A stretch of DNA of 11,048 bases from Monoglobus sp964617455. GTDB taxonomy: Bacteria; Bacillota; Clostridia; Monoglobales; Monoglobaceae. Of this stretch, positions 1 through 7,071 are shown piece by piece. Made by a program: the position numbers and the translations under genes. The notes below the pieces were generated by a model. The model was not told the DNA's origin, searched no databases, and saw only the letters and a list, made by a program, of their open reading frames with translations. The number at the start of each line of letters is the position of its first letter. The stretch's first letter is position 1. The stretch spans positions 1 to 11,048 of the forward strand of contig CAZTYF010000029.1 in assembly GCA_964617455.1 (NCBI GenBank), read 5' to 3'.

Positions 1-112
1 AGACTCCTTCTATTGCATGGACTGTTTGGCGGATTATCTGGAAGTTACCGTGGGAGAGCTTTTGGATAAGATTGAGGAGTTCAAGGAAGAGGGGTGCACT
101 TTGTTTTTGTGA
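1..112 (+). CDS. C-terminal end of a small cysteine-containing protein (partial)
   Basis: Only the last 36 codons are present, read in the frame starting at base 2 and ending with TGA at 110-112. The visible part contains a C-x2-C pair (Tyr-Cys-Met-Asp-Cys-Leu), then an amphipathic Leu/Glu-rich helix and a final Gly-Cys-Thr-Leu-Phe-Leu tail with a third cysteine. The composition is typical of a real protein and resembles short Clostridia proteins that end in a Cys-containing helical tail, but I do not recognise a named family. The paired cysteines suggest metal binding or a redox role; this is inference. No RNA or operon partner is visible upstream because the window starts inside the gene. 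The gene converges on the DUF1858 gene at 310-522. Confidence 0.6.
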   Translation, partial: DSFYCMDCLADYLEVTVGELLDKIEEFKEEGCTLFL

Positions 113-171
113 GGCTTGCTTGTTAATCAATCCCGTTGGGTGCCCTTCCATTTTCCGTTTTACCTATAATA

Positions 172-209
172 ATTGGGCGGAAATTGAATTGACTCAATTT
201 CCGCCCAAT
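172..209. terminator. Perfect 16-bp hairpin between convergent genes
   Basis: Bases 172-187 are the exact reverse complement of 194-209, with a 6-base loop (ATTGAC). The hairpin lies 60 bases after the stop of the + strand gene and 100 bases after the stop of the - strand DUF1858 gene, so it sits where a shared bidirectional terminator would be expected. Neither side has a true U tract: CCAAACG follows on the + strand and TATTATAGG on the - strand. Rho-independent termination is therefore not certain, and the stem could instead stabilise 3' ends. The rest of 113-309 shows nothing else convincing. Confidence 0.55.
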
Positions 210-309
210 CCAAACGAATTAACTGCCATTTCGGAACCCGAGCAAAATCGGATATATGCTCCCGAGCTCACAAGCAAAAGTCAATGGTTTGGCCACATGG
301 GTGCTTGAA

Positions 310-522
310 CTATGCGGATTTTGATGCAAGATATCCGTTAATCTTGCCCACGAGTTCGTCACAATCCACACCGTGAACCATGCACGCCTGCTCTATGCTC
401 TCCCCGCTTGATGAGGGGCAACCCAAGCAGTGCATTCCGATTTCAAAAAAGAATTCGGCGGTGCCGGGATCCAATCTGAGTGCATCCATGATAATGGTAT
501 CTTTTGTTACTTGCTTTGACAT
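310..522 (-). CDS. DUF1858 / hybrid-cluster-associated redox disulfide domain protein
   Basis: This 70-residue protein is one complete DUF1858 domain (also described as the hybrid cluster protein-associated redox disulfide domain). The diagnostic motif is Gly-Met-His-Cys-Leu-Gly-Cys at residues 29-35 (Cys32, Cys35), followed by the Glu-Ser-Ile-Glu-Gln-Ala helix and a third cysteine at 47. The length matches free-standing members of the family. These proteins are small, cytoplasmic and presumed to do thiol-disulfide or metal/FeS-related chemistry; no precise reaction is established. The start is well supported: AGGAGG lies 8-9 bases before the ATG. A good sigma-A promoter sits just upstream at 556-583, so it is probably transcribed on its own, although read-through from the lipoprotein gene upstream is possible because no terminator is visible between them. 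Confidence 0.85.
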   Translation of the reverse strand: MSKQVTKDTIIMDALRLDPGTAEFFFEIGMHCLGCPSSSGESIEQACMVHGVDCDELVGKINGYLASKSA

Positions 523-555
523 TATATCTACCTCCTAATTCTTACCTTTTCTTAT

Positions 556-583
556 ATTATACTCGGTTTTTGAAAAAAATCAA
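556..583 (-). promoter_or_regulatory. Sigma-A promoter of the DUF1858 gene
   Basis: Read on the - strand, TTGATT (583-578) is followed by a 16-base spacer and a perfect TATAAT (561-556). Transcription would start near 549, giving a short leader of about 25 bases that contains the AGGAGG ribosome binding site. The promoter begins only 14 bases past the stop codon of the lipoprotein gene. Confidence 0.65.
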
Positions 584-597
584 GGGGTCTTAGAAAA

Positions 598-1155
598 TTA
601 TTCCGTCACCGGGCCCGAAACCTTGTCCCACATTTCGTGGGCTATATGAGAAGCCTGGTCATATTCGTCTGCCATATCCGTCAACTGACTGAAATCACCG
701 TTTACCGCAGCCTCAACCCGAGGCTCCATGCCCTCGAATATTTTCTGTATGGTGGCAACGGTGGTTTCCAAGTCTTTGTGGGCCTCCTTTTTGTCGTCGG
801 GGCATAGCATTTCTGCGGCACTGAGTTCGTTGAACCAATGACCGCACCGTTCGTTATACTTGTCATACATTTCCTTCCACTCGGCAAAGTTGTCGGGGTT
901 TAGATTCCCAATTCCCTTTAAAACGACGTCCATATCACCGTCCACGAATTCTCCGAATTCGTCTGTAAACGACTCGGCATAGTTCGAATATTTGGATGTC
1001 AACTCACTTGATACGGAATTGCTCACCGGAGCCGAAGTGTTGACCGCAGCCTTTTCATCGCCGCCGCAAGCTGTGAGAGATATACAAACAACAGCGGCAG
1101 ATACGGCCAAAGCGATTAATTTACCGGCTTTTGATATTATTTTATTCGATTTCAT
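598..1155 (-). CDS. Lipoprotein with helical domain, function unknown
   Basis: The product is a secreted, membrane-anchored lipoprotein. A Lys-rich N-terminus, a hydrophobic stretch and a lipobox Leu-Thr-Ala-Cys (Cys30 from this start) form a type II signal peptide. A Ser/Val/Asn-rich linker follows, then about 140 residues rich in Glu, Asp, Met and Trp with a helical pattern. I do not recognise the family and assign no function. There are two possible ATGs. The one at 1164 is only 2 bases after the AAGAAAGG sequence (1174-1167), while the one at 1155 has an 11-base gap, so I chose 1155 (185 aa). The first base of the gene lies inside the end of the upstream acyltransferase gene (14-base overlap), which implies the same transcript and probably coupled translation. 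It is the last gene of the proA operon; no terminator hairpin follows. Confidence 0.8.
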   Translation of the reverse strand: MKSNKIISKAGKLIALAVSAAVVCISLTACGGDEKAAVNTSAPVSNSVSSELTSKYSNYAESFTDEFGEFVDGDMDVVLKGIGNLNPDNFAEWKEMYDKYNERCGHWFNELSAAEMLCPDDKKEAHKDLETTVATIQKIFEGMEPRVEAAVNGDFSQLTDMADEYDQASHIAHEMWDKVSGPVTE

Positions 1156-2254
1156 TTTTTTCATAACCTTTCTTAGTTTTGATGTGTATATATGTTTGCT
1201 TGATTTGTTTTTTCGTCTTTCCGAACAGGAACTTTATCAGCCACCAAAGCAGCCAAAATATTATGGGAATCAAATATGCGGCAGCGGTTATCATACCGAA
1301 TCGCTCTGCCACGCTCGTTATTCCTTTTTCGGTAATCAAATAATCATTGAGCCAAAGGACAACCAAACAGTGGGAAAGGTAGATATTGTAGCACTGTTCA
1401 TCCAAGGCTTTGGTGAATACCGATATTTTCTGTCTGTTGCCTGCCAAACAGGATGTTACCATGAAAAAGAATAATATAGCCGCCGTGCAATATATTATAT
1501 GGATTTCCTCCATCCATGGCGCAACTATATTATAAGTCTTATATGCCAAGAATATGTCGAGTAGGGCAGACATCGCAAACAAAATCGTTATAAGTGATTT
1601 TTGGTTCAGCACAGCTTTTTTAAAAGCGGAATAGTTCATACCTACATAGCAGCCCAAGACCCAATAAAACAAGTATCTCGTGAAAATCACATCATCCCAT
1701 TCAAAGACATAGCCGTGGAAAACGGCTCCCAACATATTGCTCAGATTATATCCGAACACCACCGATATCAATATGGAAAAGGTTATCCCCACAGTGGCAT
1801 TTGTCCTCCGCAGCAAATATCTCCAAATGGGCATAAGCAGGTAGAATTGCAATATTATAATCACAAAGTAAAAATGGCCCACCAAATCTCCGCTAATCCA
1901 TGAATGAACCAATTTGCTCCACGAAAATTCGAAGTAGTCGTGGCTGACGAAAAATATCATATAGATGCACACCCACAACATATAGGGCAATACAACCCGG
2001 GTAATTCGGCCTTTGTAGAATTTGGCATAGTTCATGGGCCTGTCGGTTAAGAAAAACTTAACGCCGCTCATAAAGATAAATGCAGGCACCACAAAAGTGC
2101 TGAACCGCCAAGGTACAAATACAACATTGAAGGCAAAATCCCCTTTTGCGGTTTCGCCAATCAAAACCGAAGCGCAATGAATGAATATAACCAGCATTGC
2201 GCAGATTATATTCATGTACGATAATTCAATTTTAGGTGTCCGTTTTGCAATCAT
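1142..2254 (-). CDS. Acyltransferase-3 family integral membrane protein
   Basis: The 370-residue product belongs to the acyltransferase-3 (OafA/YrhL/WecH-like) family, which moves acyl groups, often acetyl, from a cytoplasmic donor to sugars or other cell-surface molecules. About ten membrane helices can be counted (roughly residues 12-32, 45-66, 88-104, 128-144, 153-172, 193-207, 220-238, 251-271, 285-303, 322-344). The family's essential histidine is in Phe-Ile-His-Cys-Ala-Ser (His26), the conserved Arg-Ile-Thr-Arg-Val-Val-Leu-Pro stretch is at 83-90, and the late Ile-Tyr-Leu-Ser-His motif is at 291-295. A basic tail follows the last helix. The substrate cannot be inferred. A GGGTGA sequence 10 bases upstream serves as ribosome binding site. 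It sits 29 bases after the thioesterase gene and overlaps the lipoprotein gene, so the three share an operon; a cell-envelope role for the acyltransferase/lipoprotein pair is inference. Confidence 0.88.
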   Translation of the reverse strand: MIAKRTPKIELSYMNIICAMLVIFIHCASVLIGETAKGDFAFNVVFVPWRFSTFVVPAFIFMSGVKFFLTDRPMNYAKFYKGRITRVVLPYMLWVCIYMIFFVSHDYFEFSWSKLVHSWISGDLVGHFYFVIIILQFYLLMPIWRYLLRRTNATVGITFSILISVVFGYNLSNMLGAVFHGYVFEWDDVIFTRYLFYWVLGCYVGMNYSAFKKAVLNQKSLITILFAMSALLDIFLAYKTYNIVAPWMEEIHIIYCTAAILFFFMVTSCLAGNRQKISVFTKALDEQCYNIYLSHCLVVLWLNDYLITEKGITSVAERFGMITAAAYLIPIIFWLLWWLIKFLFGKTKKQIKQTYIHIKTKKGYEKNEIE

Positions 2255-2283
2255 AAAAGCTGATTCACCCGATTGTTGAGATA

Positions 2284-2763
2284 TTATCCAGCGTTGATTC
2301 TGCGCCTTTCATTGCGAAGTTGCTGCCGCCTCTCGCCAAGTTCCCACTCCATCCGCTGCTCTTCATTTTCCAAAATCAGCCTCGGGACTTTTACCGGCCT
2401 TTCGTTTTCATCAAGGGCCACCAACACAAGATAGGCTTTGTTTATCGTCCTTTTCTCGCCTTCATAATCCTCAACCATGGTCCGCACGCAAACTTCCATG
2501 GATGTGTTTCCCACCCATGTCACCTGACCCGCAAGAACCAAAGTGTCGTTTGGATATGCCGGAGCTCGAAAGCAGAGGGTGTCAACCATAGCCGTTGTAA
2601 CATTGTGCCCGCTGTGACGTCTTGCCACAATTCCCGCAACAACATCGATCCATTCCATAAGCCTGCCTCCGAACAGTCTGCCATAGCCGTTAAGATCCTG
2701 AGATGTTATCATTTGCACTTGCTCGGTATATGAATGAGAAACTTTTCTCGCTTTTTCCGACAT
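2284..2763 (-). CDS. Acyl-CoA thioesterase, hotdog fold (YciA/BFIT type)
   Basis: The 159-residue product is a cytoplasmic acyl-CoA thioester hydrolase of the single-hotdog YciA/acyl-CoA hydrolase group. The hallmark is Asn25-x3-Gly29-x-Leu-Phe-Gly-Gly followed by Leu-Met-Glu-Trp-Ile-Asp40, where the Asp/Asn pair lies in the active site. A Val-Asp-Thr-Leu-Cys-Phe-x-Ala-Pro segment (60-68) and a Gly/Asn-Asp turn complete the hotdog strand pattern. After residue 130 there is a charged Glu/Arg-rich helical tail. Length fits the family. A GGGAGAGG site lies 10 bases before the ATG. It follows the sulfhydrylase gene by 54 bases and precedes the acyltransferase gene by 29. Acyl chain preference cannot be read from the sequence. 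Confidence 0.88.
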   Translation of the reverse strand: MSEKARKVSHSYTEQVQMITSQDLNGYGRLFGGRLMEWIDVVAGIVARRHSGHNVTTAMVDTLCFRAPAYPNDTLVLAGQVTWVGNTSMEVCVRTMVEDYEGEKRTINKAYLVLVALDENERPVKVPRLILENEEQRMEWELGERRQQLRNERRRINAG

Positions 2764-2817
2764 TTTTTCACAACCTCTCCCGTTATATAATCGTTCATTA
2801 TCTTGTCGGCTGCGACC

Positions 2818-4098
2818 TTATAATTTTACAGCCAAATCAAGGGCATTTTGTATGTCCTCTATTATATCATCGGCATCTTCAATACCGACGGAAAGTCTGA
2901 TTAAATCCGGTGTTACGCCTGCTGCTTTAAGTTCCGCATCATTCATCTGGCGATGAGTGTGGCTTGCGGGATGTAAAACCGAGGTGCGGGCATCGGCAAC
3001 ATGGGTCACAATAGCCGCAAGTTTTAAGCTGTCCATAAATTTAACCGCATTTTCTCTGCCGCCCTTGACCCCGAAGGAAATAACGCCGCAGGAACCGTTG
3101 GGCATATATTTTTCGGCCAGCTCATGATACTTGTCGCCTTCAAGGCCGGAAAAGCTCACCCAAGAAACCTTGTCATTCCCCGCCAAAAACTCCGCCACTT
3201 TTTGAGCATTTTCACAGTGTTTGCGCATACGCAGAGCAAGGGTTTCAAGACCTATGTTTAGCAGGAAGGAATTATGAGGAGACGGTATGGAGCCCAAATC
3301 CCGCATAAGGGTTGCTTGAGCTTTTGTTATATAAGCCGCCTTGCCGAACCTTTCCGTATAGACAACCCCGTGGTATGACTCATCCGGAGTGGTCAGACCG
3401 GGGAATTTGTCCTTGTGTTTTTCCCAATCGAAGTTGCCGCTGTCAACTATGGCGCCGCCAACGGAAGTGGCATGACCGTCCATATACTTCGTGGTGGAGT
3501 GAACCACAATGTCCGCTCCCCATTCTATTGGTCGGCAGTTTATCGGAGTTGCGAATGTGTTGTCAACAATGAGAGGAACCCCTTTGTTATGGGCGACCTT
3601 TGCAAACTTTTCAATATCCAGAACCACAAGAGCCGGATTGGCTATTGTTTCTCCAAACAGAGCCTTTGTATTTGGGCGAAAGGCGGCTGCGATTTCCTTG
3701 GCAGGTGCATCGGGGTTCACAAAAGTTACATCAATTCCCAGTTTTTTCATAGTGACCGAGAACAAATTATGGGTTCCGCCGTATATGCTTGTTGAGCAAA
3801 CGAAGTGATCCCCCGCCTCACAAATATTAAAAATCGAATAGAAGCAAGCCGATTGCCCGGAGGCCGTCAGCATACCCGCAACACCGCCCTCCAAGTCTGC
3901 AATCTTGGCCGCCACGGCATCGTTTGTGGGGTTGGCAAGTCGAGTATAGAAATATCCGTCTTCCTCAAGGTCAAAAAGCCGTCCCATTTGTTCGGTTGAC
4001 TCATATTTGAAAGTGGTGCTTTGATAAATTGGCAAAATTCTTGCCTCACCGTTTTTGGGTGTGTATCCCGATTGGATACATTTTGTATCTATTTTCAT
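2818..4098 (-). CDS. metY: O-acetylhomoserine sulfhydrylase (O-acetylhomoserine aminocarboxypropyltransferase)
   Basis: The 426-residue product is a PLP enzyme of the Cys/Met metabolism family. It makes homocysteine from O-acetylhomoserine and sulfide, feeding methionine synthesis in the cytoplasm. The PLP lysine is Lys204 in His-Ser-Thr-Thr-Lys-Tyr-Met-Asp-Gly-His; the Tyr-x-Arg phosphate-binding motif is in Tyr51-Thr-Arg53-Leu-Ala-Asn-Pro-Thr; the ring-binding aspartate is Asp179 in Ile-Val-Asp-Asn-Thr-Phe. The full length (about 425-430 in this branch) and the long insertion near 230-260 separate it from the shorter cystathionine gamma-synthase and lyase. The C-terminal substrate motif Arg-Leu-Ser-Val-Gly-Ile-Glu is present. 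A GGGAGGGAG site lies just before the ATG. It follows proA by 26 bases, so it is cotranscribed. An O-acetylserine or mixed substrate preference is the main alternative. Confidence 0.93.
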   Translation of the reverse strand: MKIDTKCIQSGYTPKNGEARILPIYQSTTFKYESTEQMGRLFDLEEDGYFYTRLANPTNDAVAAKIADLEGGVAGMLTASGQSACFYSIFNICEAGDHFVCSTSIYGGTHNLFSVTMKKLGIDVTFVNPDAPAKEIAAAFRPNTKALFGETIANPALVVLDIEKFAKVAHNKGVPLIVDNTFATPINCRPIEWGADIVVHSTTKYMDGHATSVGGAIVDSGNFDWEKHKDKFPGLTTPDESYHGVVYTERFGKAAYITKAQATLMRDLGSIPSPHNSFLLNIGLETLALRMRKHCENAQKVAEFLAGNDKVSWVSFSGLEGDKYHELAEKYMPNGSCGVISFGVKGGRENAVKFMDSLKLAAIVTHVADARTSVLHPASHTHRQMNDAELKAAGVTPDLIRLSVGIEDADDIIEDIQNALDLAVKL

Positions 4099-4124
4099 AA
4101 TCTCCCTCCCGATATTAAATAATT

Positions 4125-5369
4125 TTACCTCACTTGTCCGTTGCCTTCGATTATATACTTGGTGGATGTGAGTTCCTTAAGCCCCATCGGACCCCGAGCA
4201 TGGGTTTTTTGGGTGCTTATTCCTATTTCCGCACCGAAGCCGAACTCAAATCCATCGGTAAATCGAGTGGAAGCGTTTACATAGACGGCTGCGGCATCAA
4301 CCTCATCCAAAAACTTTTGGGCATTTTGATAGTTATTTGTCACGATGGCCTCGGAATGTCCGCTGTTGTATTTATTGATATGGGCAATGGCGGCATCTAC
4401 GCTCTCGACAACTTTAACGCCGATTTTAAGGTCCAAATACTCGGTATACCAGTCATCTTCCGTGGCCTGTTTGGCATCGGGATAAAGGGCGCAGCATCTA
4501 TCGTCCCCTATAATTTCAACGCCCCGTCCGGCAAGCTCTGTGAGAATTTTCGGAAGGAACTCCGCAGCAATTTTCTCGTGAACCAAAAGTTTTTCCTCGG
4601 CGTTGCATACCGTCGGCCGCTGGGTTTTGGCATTTATCACTATGTTTTCGGCCATATCAAGGTCAGCGCTTTCATCCACAAAAACATGGCAGTTTCCCGT
4701 TCCCGTTTCAATTGCGGGCACGGTGGCGTTTTCCACAACGGCTTTTATGAGCCCCGCTCCGCCTCTCGGAATGATTACATCCAAGTATTCATTGAGTTGC
4801 ATCAGTGCCGTGGAACTTTCTCTGGTGGTATCCTCCACCAAATTAATCGTCCCCTCCGGAAGACCCGCCTTGTATCCCGCTTCTTGCATTATTTTGACAA
4901 TGGCCATATTGGAGTTGATGGCTTCCTTGCCGCCCCTGAGTATGACGGCATTTCCGGATTTTATGCACAAGCCTGCAGCATCGGCGGTCACATTGGGCCG
5001 TGCCTCGTATATTATTCCGATAACACCTATGGGTACCCGAACTTTGGTTATCTTCAACCCGTTGGGACGTTTAACCCGAGACACCGCCTCGCCTATCGGG
5101 TCGGGAAGGGCAGCAATCTGTTTCAATCCTTCGGCAATGCCCGATATGCGCTCATTGTCGAGCTTAAGTCTGTCAATCAATCCTTCTCTCATGCCTCTCT
5201 CTCGAGCCCCGGCGATATCTTTTTCGTTTTCCTCTATGATATAATCCGCCCCCTTGAGAATGGCATCTGCCATGTCAAGAAGAGCCTTATCCTTGACGGA
5301 TGCGGATAGGACGGCCAATTTCCTGGATGCCGCCTTTGCCATTTTCCCTTTTTCGTTTAATTCACGCAT
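4125..5369 (-). CDS. proA: Gamma-glutamyl phosphate reductase (glutamate-5-semialdehyde dehydrogenase)
   Basis: ProA reduces gamma-glutamyl phosphate with NADPH to glutamate-5-semialdehyde, the second step of proline synthesis from glutamate. With the chosen start the protein has 414 residues, matching the family (about 415). The catalytic cysteine is Cys255 in Gln-Arg-Pro-Thr-Val-Cys-Asn-Ala-Glu. The gamma-glutamyl phosphate reductase signature region Ala-Ile-Ala-His-Ile-Asn-Lys-Tyr-Asn-Ser-Gly-His-Ser-Glu is present, and so is Tyr-Glu-Ala-Arg-Pro-Asn-Val-Thr (121-128). An in-frame ATG at 5396 exists but has no ribosome binding site and would lie about 3 bases from the predicted transcription start. 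The ATG at 5369 has AAGGAG 9 bases upstream (5384-5379), so I chose it. It is the first gene of the operon running to 598; the partner kinase gene proB is not adjacent. Confidence 0.95.
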   Translation of the reverse strand: MRELNEKGKMAKAASRKLAVLSASVKDKALLDMADAILKGADYIIEENEKDIAGARERGMREGLIDRLKLDNERISGIAEGLKQIAALPDPIGEAVSRVKRPNGLKITKVRVPIGVIGIIYEARPNVTADAAGLCIKSGNAVILRGGKEAINSNMAIVKIMQEAGYKAGLPEGTINLVEDTTRESSTALMQLNEYLDVIIPRGGAGLIKAVVENATVPAIETGTGNCHVFVDESADLDMAENIVINAKTQRPTVCNAEEKLLVHEKIAAEFLPKILTELAGRGVEIIGDDRCCALYPDAKQATEDDWYTEYLDLKIGVKVVESVDAAIAHINKYNSGHSEAIVTNNYQNAQKFLDEVDAAAVYVNASTRFTDGFEFGFGAEIGISTQKTHARGPMGLKELTSTKYIIEGNGQVR

Positions 5370-5378
5370 TTTCTTACA

Positions 5379-5384
5379 CTCCTT
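5379..5384 (-). promoter_or_regulatory. Ribosome binding site that sets the proA start
   Basis: AAGGAG on the - strand lies 9 bases before the ATG at 5369. It lies inside the nine extra codons that the upstream ATG (5396) would add, which favours the shorter protein. Confidence 0.75.
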
Positions 5385-5402
5385 GAAAATTTTCATATTT
5401 TC

Positions 5403-5431
5403 TTGATTATAGCATAGAATTGTGATATAAT
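5403..5431 (+). promoter_or_regulatory. Promoter of the tatD-exonuclease III operon (extended -10)
   Basis: TTGATT (5403-5408), a 17-base spacer and TATAAT (5426-5431) preceded by TGA form an extended -10 sigma-A promoter. The start would be near 5438, leaving a leader of about 26 bases with GGGGAG at 5451-5456. Its -35 overlaps the -10 of the opposite proA promoter by three bases, and the reverse is also true. Confidence 0.8.
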
Positions 5432-5434
5432 CAA
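5403..5434 (-). promoter_or_regulatory. Promoter of the proA operon (extended -10)
   Basis: On the - strand, TTGATT (5434-5429), a 17-base spacer and TATAAT (5411-5406) preceded by TGC form an extended -10 sigma-A promoter. Transcription would start near 5399, giving a leader of about 30 bases before the proA start at 5369. The element covers exactly the same bases as the tatD promoter on the other strand. Confidence 0.75.
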
Positions 5435-5464
5435 GATTAAATTACCGAAAGGGGAGAAAATGCC

Positions 5465-6232
5465 ATGAAGCTGTTTGACACCCATGCTCACCTTGACGAT
5501 GAGCAATTCGACGTCGACCGAGAAGAGGTTATCAAAAAAATCAAAACCAGTGGCATTTCCAACGTAATGGAAGTGGGCTCCGATGTGGAAAGCTCCAAAA
5601 AAGCAGTTTCAATTGCAAACAGTCATGACTTTATATACTGCGCCGTGGGCATTCATCCCGAGTCGGCCGATAATGTCTCCGACGAGGATTATGCCGAAAT
5701 AGAAAGATTGGCGCGGACGGAGCCGAAGGTAAAGGCAATCGGCGAAATCGGAATAGACTATCACTATGACGACTGCGCATCGAGGGAAAAACAACGGGCC
5801 TGTTTCGGCAGGCAGCTGGATTTGGCGACGGAATTGAATTTGCCCGTGATTATTCATGACAGAGATTCAAAGGGTGATGTACTCCAAATCTTGCGTGAGA
5901 AAAAAATCTCAAACGGCGTGATGCACTGTTTTTCCGGCAGCCCCGAAATGGCACAAATTTTCGTCAAAATGGGGTTTATGATTTCTTTCACCGGAGTTAT
6001 AACCTTCAAAAATGCCAGAAGGGCCCTTGAGGCGGTCAAAGTCATTCCCCTTGACAGGCTTATGATTGAAACCGATAGCCCCTATATGGCTCCCGAACCC
6101 CACAGAGGGAAACGAAACGACAGCAGCTATGTTCGGTATGTTGCAGAGAAAATGGCGGAAATTAAAGAGATAACCGCAGATGAAATGAGCAGGATAACCT
6201 ATGAAAACGGAAGGAGATTTTTTTCAATCTGA
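5465..6232 (+). CDS. tatD: TatD family metal-dependent DNase
   Basis: The 255-residue product is a TatD-family metallohydrolase of the amidohydrolase TIM-barrel type, in other species a 3'-5' exonuclease linked to DNA repair or DNA turnover. All metal ligands are in place: His7-x-His9 in Asp-Thr-His-Ala-His-Leu, Glu94 in Gly-Glu-Ile-Gly, His131 in Ile-Ile-His-Asp, His154 in Met-His-Cys-Phe-Ser-Gly, and Asp204 in Glu-Thr-Asp-Ser-Pro-Tyr. Length equals the family norm. GGGGAG at 5451-5456 stands 8 bases before the ATG. A second ATG at 5460 opens a two-codon frame (Met-Pro-stop) whose TGA overlaps the tatD ATG; its distance from the ribosome binding site (3 bases) is too short to be the real start. 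The exonuclease III gene follows 62 bases later on the same transcript. Confidence 0.94.
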   Translation: MKLFDTHAHLDDEQFDVDREEVIKKIKTSGISNVMEVGSDVESSKKAVSIANSHDFIYCAVGIHPESADNVSDEDYAEIERLARTEPKVKAIGEIGIDYHYDDCASREKQRACFGRQLDLATELNLPVIIHDRDSKGDVLQILREKKISNGVMHCFSGSPEMAQIFVKMGFMISFTGVITFKNARRALEAVKVIPLDRLMIETDSPYMAPEPHRGKRNDSSYVRYVAEKMAEIKEITADEMSRITYENGRRFFSI

Positions 6233-6294
6233 AAATCTTCCCGAAGAAAACCGCAAAAACAAACCAACCGAAAAAACGGGAAAGGGAATTGAGT

Positions 6295-7056
6295 ATGAAG
6301 AAGTTTATATCATGGAATGTGAACGGCCTCAGGGCCTGTGTCCAAAAGGGATTTTGCGAATATTTTACCGATGTGAGTGCGGATGTTTTTTGCATCCAAG
6401 AGACCAAGCTCCAAGAGGGACAAATCGAGCTCTCGGAGGTCCTTGACGGATATTACGAATTCTGGAATTACGCAAACAGAAAAGGCTATTCGGGGGTCGC
6501 CATGTTCACAAAGGAAAAACCCGTATCGGTAACCTACGGTATGGGAATTCCAAAGCATGACGAGGAAGGTAGGTTGATAACCGCCGAATTTGATGACTAT
6601 TACTTGGTTACCTGTTACACTCCCAATTCCCAAAGTGAACTTAAGCGCCTGGACTATCGTCTCGAATGGGAAAAGGCATTCAGAGATTATTTAAAAGATT
6701 TGGAAAAGGAAAAACCCGTGATAATTTGCGGCGACCTCAATGTTGCCCACAGGGAAATAGACCTGAAAAACCCAAAAACAAACCGCAGGAATGCGGGTTT
6801 CACCGACGAAGAGAGGGCGGAAATGACCAATCTGCTGAATGAGGGATACATCGATACATACAGATACTTTTATCCGGATGCGGAAGGTGAATATTCCTGG
6901 TGGTCTTACCGTTTTCGGGCCAGAGAAAAGAATGCCGGCTGGCGCATTGACTATTTTATCGTATCAAACAAGCTAAAGAGCCGCCTCAAATCCGCATCGA
7001 TTCATCAAGAGATATTCGGATCGGATCACTGCCCGGTGGAGCTTATAATTGATTGA
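6295..7056 (+). CDS. xth: Exodeoxyribonuclease III / AP endonuclease (ExoA type)
   Basis: The product is an Mg-dependent AP endonuclease and 3'-5' exonuclease of the exonuclease III family, which opens DNA at abasic sites in base-excision repair. With this start it has 253 residues, close to the B. subtilis ExoA length. Catalytic residues are visible: Asn8 in Ser-Trp-Asn-Val-Asn-Gly, Glu36 in Ile-Gln-Glu-Thr-Lys, Tyr108 in Cys-Tyr-Thr-Pro-Asn, Asp147 and Asn149 in Cys-Gly-Asp-Leu-Asn-Val, Asp219 in Arg-Ile-Asp-Tyr, and Asp244-His245 in Gly-Ser-Asp-His-Cys-Pro. A TTG two codons upstream (6289) is possible, but AAAGGG at 6281-6286 fits the ATG at 6295 with an 8-base gap. It is the second gene of the tatD operon, a sensible pairing of two DNA-processing nucleases, and ends just before a strong terminator. 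Confidence 0.95.
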   Translation: MKKFISWNVNGLRACVQKGFCEYFTDVSADVFCIQETKLQEGQIELSEVLDGYYEFWNYANRKGYSGVAMFTKEKPVSVTYGMGIPKHDEEGRLITAEFDDYYLVTCYTPNSQSELKRLDYRLEWEKAFRDYLKDLEKEKPVIICGDLNVAHREIDLKNPKTNRRNAGFTDEERAEMTNLLNEGYIDTYRYFYPDAEGEYSWWSYRFRAREKNAGWRIDYFIVSNKLKSRLKSASIHQEIFGSDHCPVELIID

Positions 7057-7071
7057 CAAAACATAGTCCCC

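Noticed and set aside
165..170. TATAAT as a + strand promoter
   Set aside because: No acceptable -35 at 16-18 bases upstream and no gene follows on the + strand; it also abuts the hairpin between convergent genes.
4134..5309. 391-residue open frame on the + strand opposite proA
   Set aside because: It is the mirror of a clearly functional proA with its catalytic and signature motifs, has no recognisable domain, and no ribosome binding site. It is a shadow frame.
5370..5396. Longer proA start at the ATG at 5396
   Set aside because: No ribosome binding site precedes it, the predicted transcript would start only about 3 bases upstream, and the nine extra residues are not needed to match the family length.
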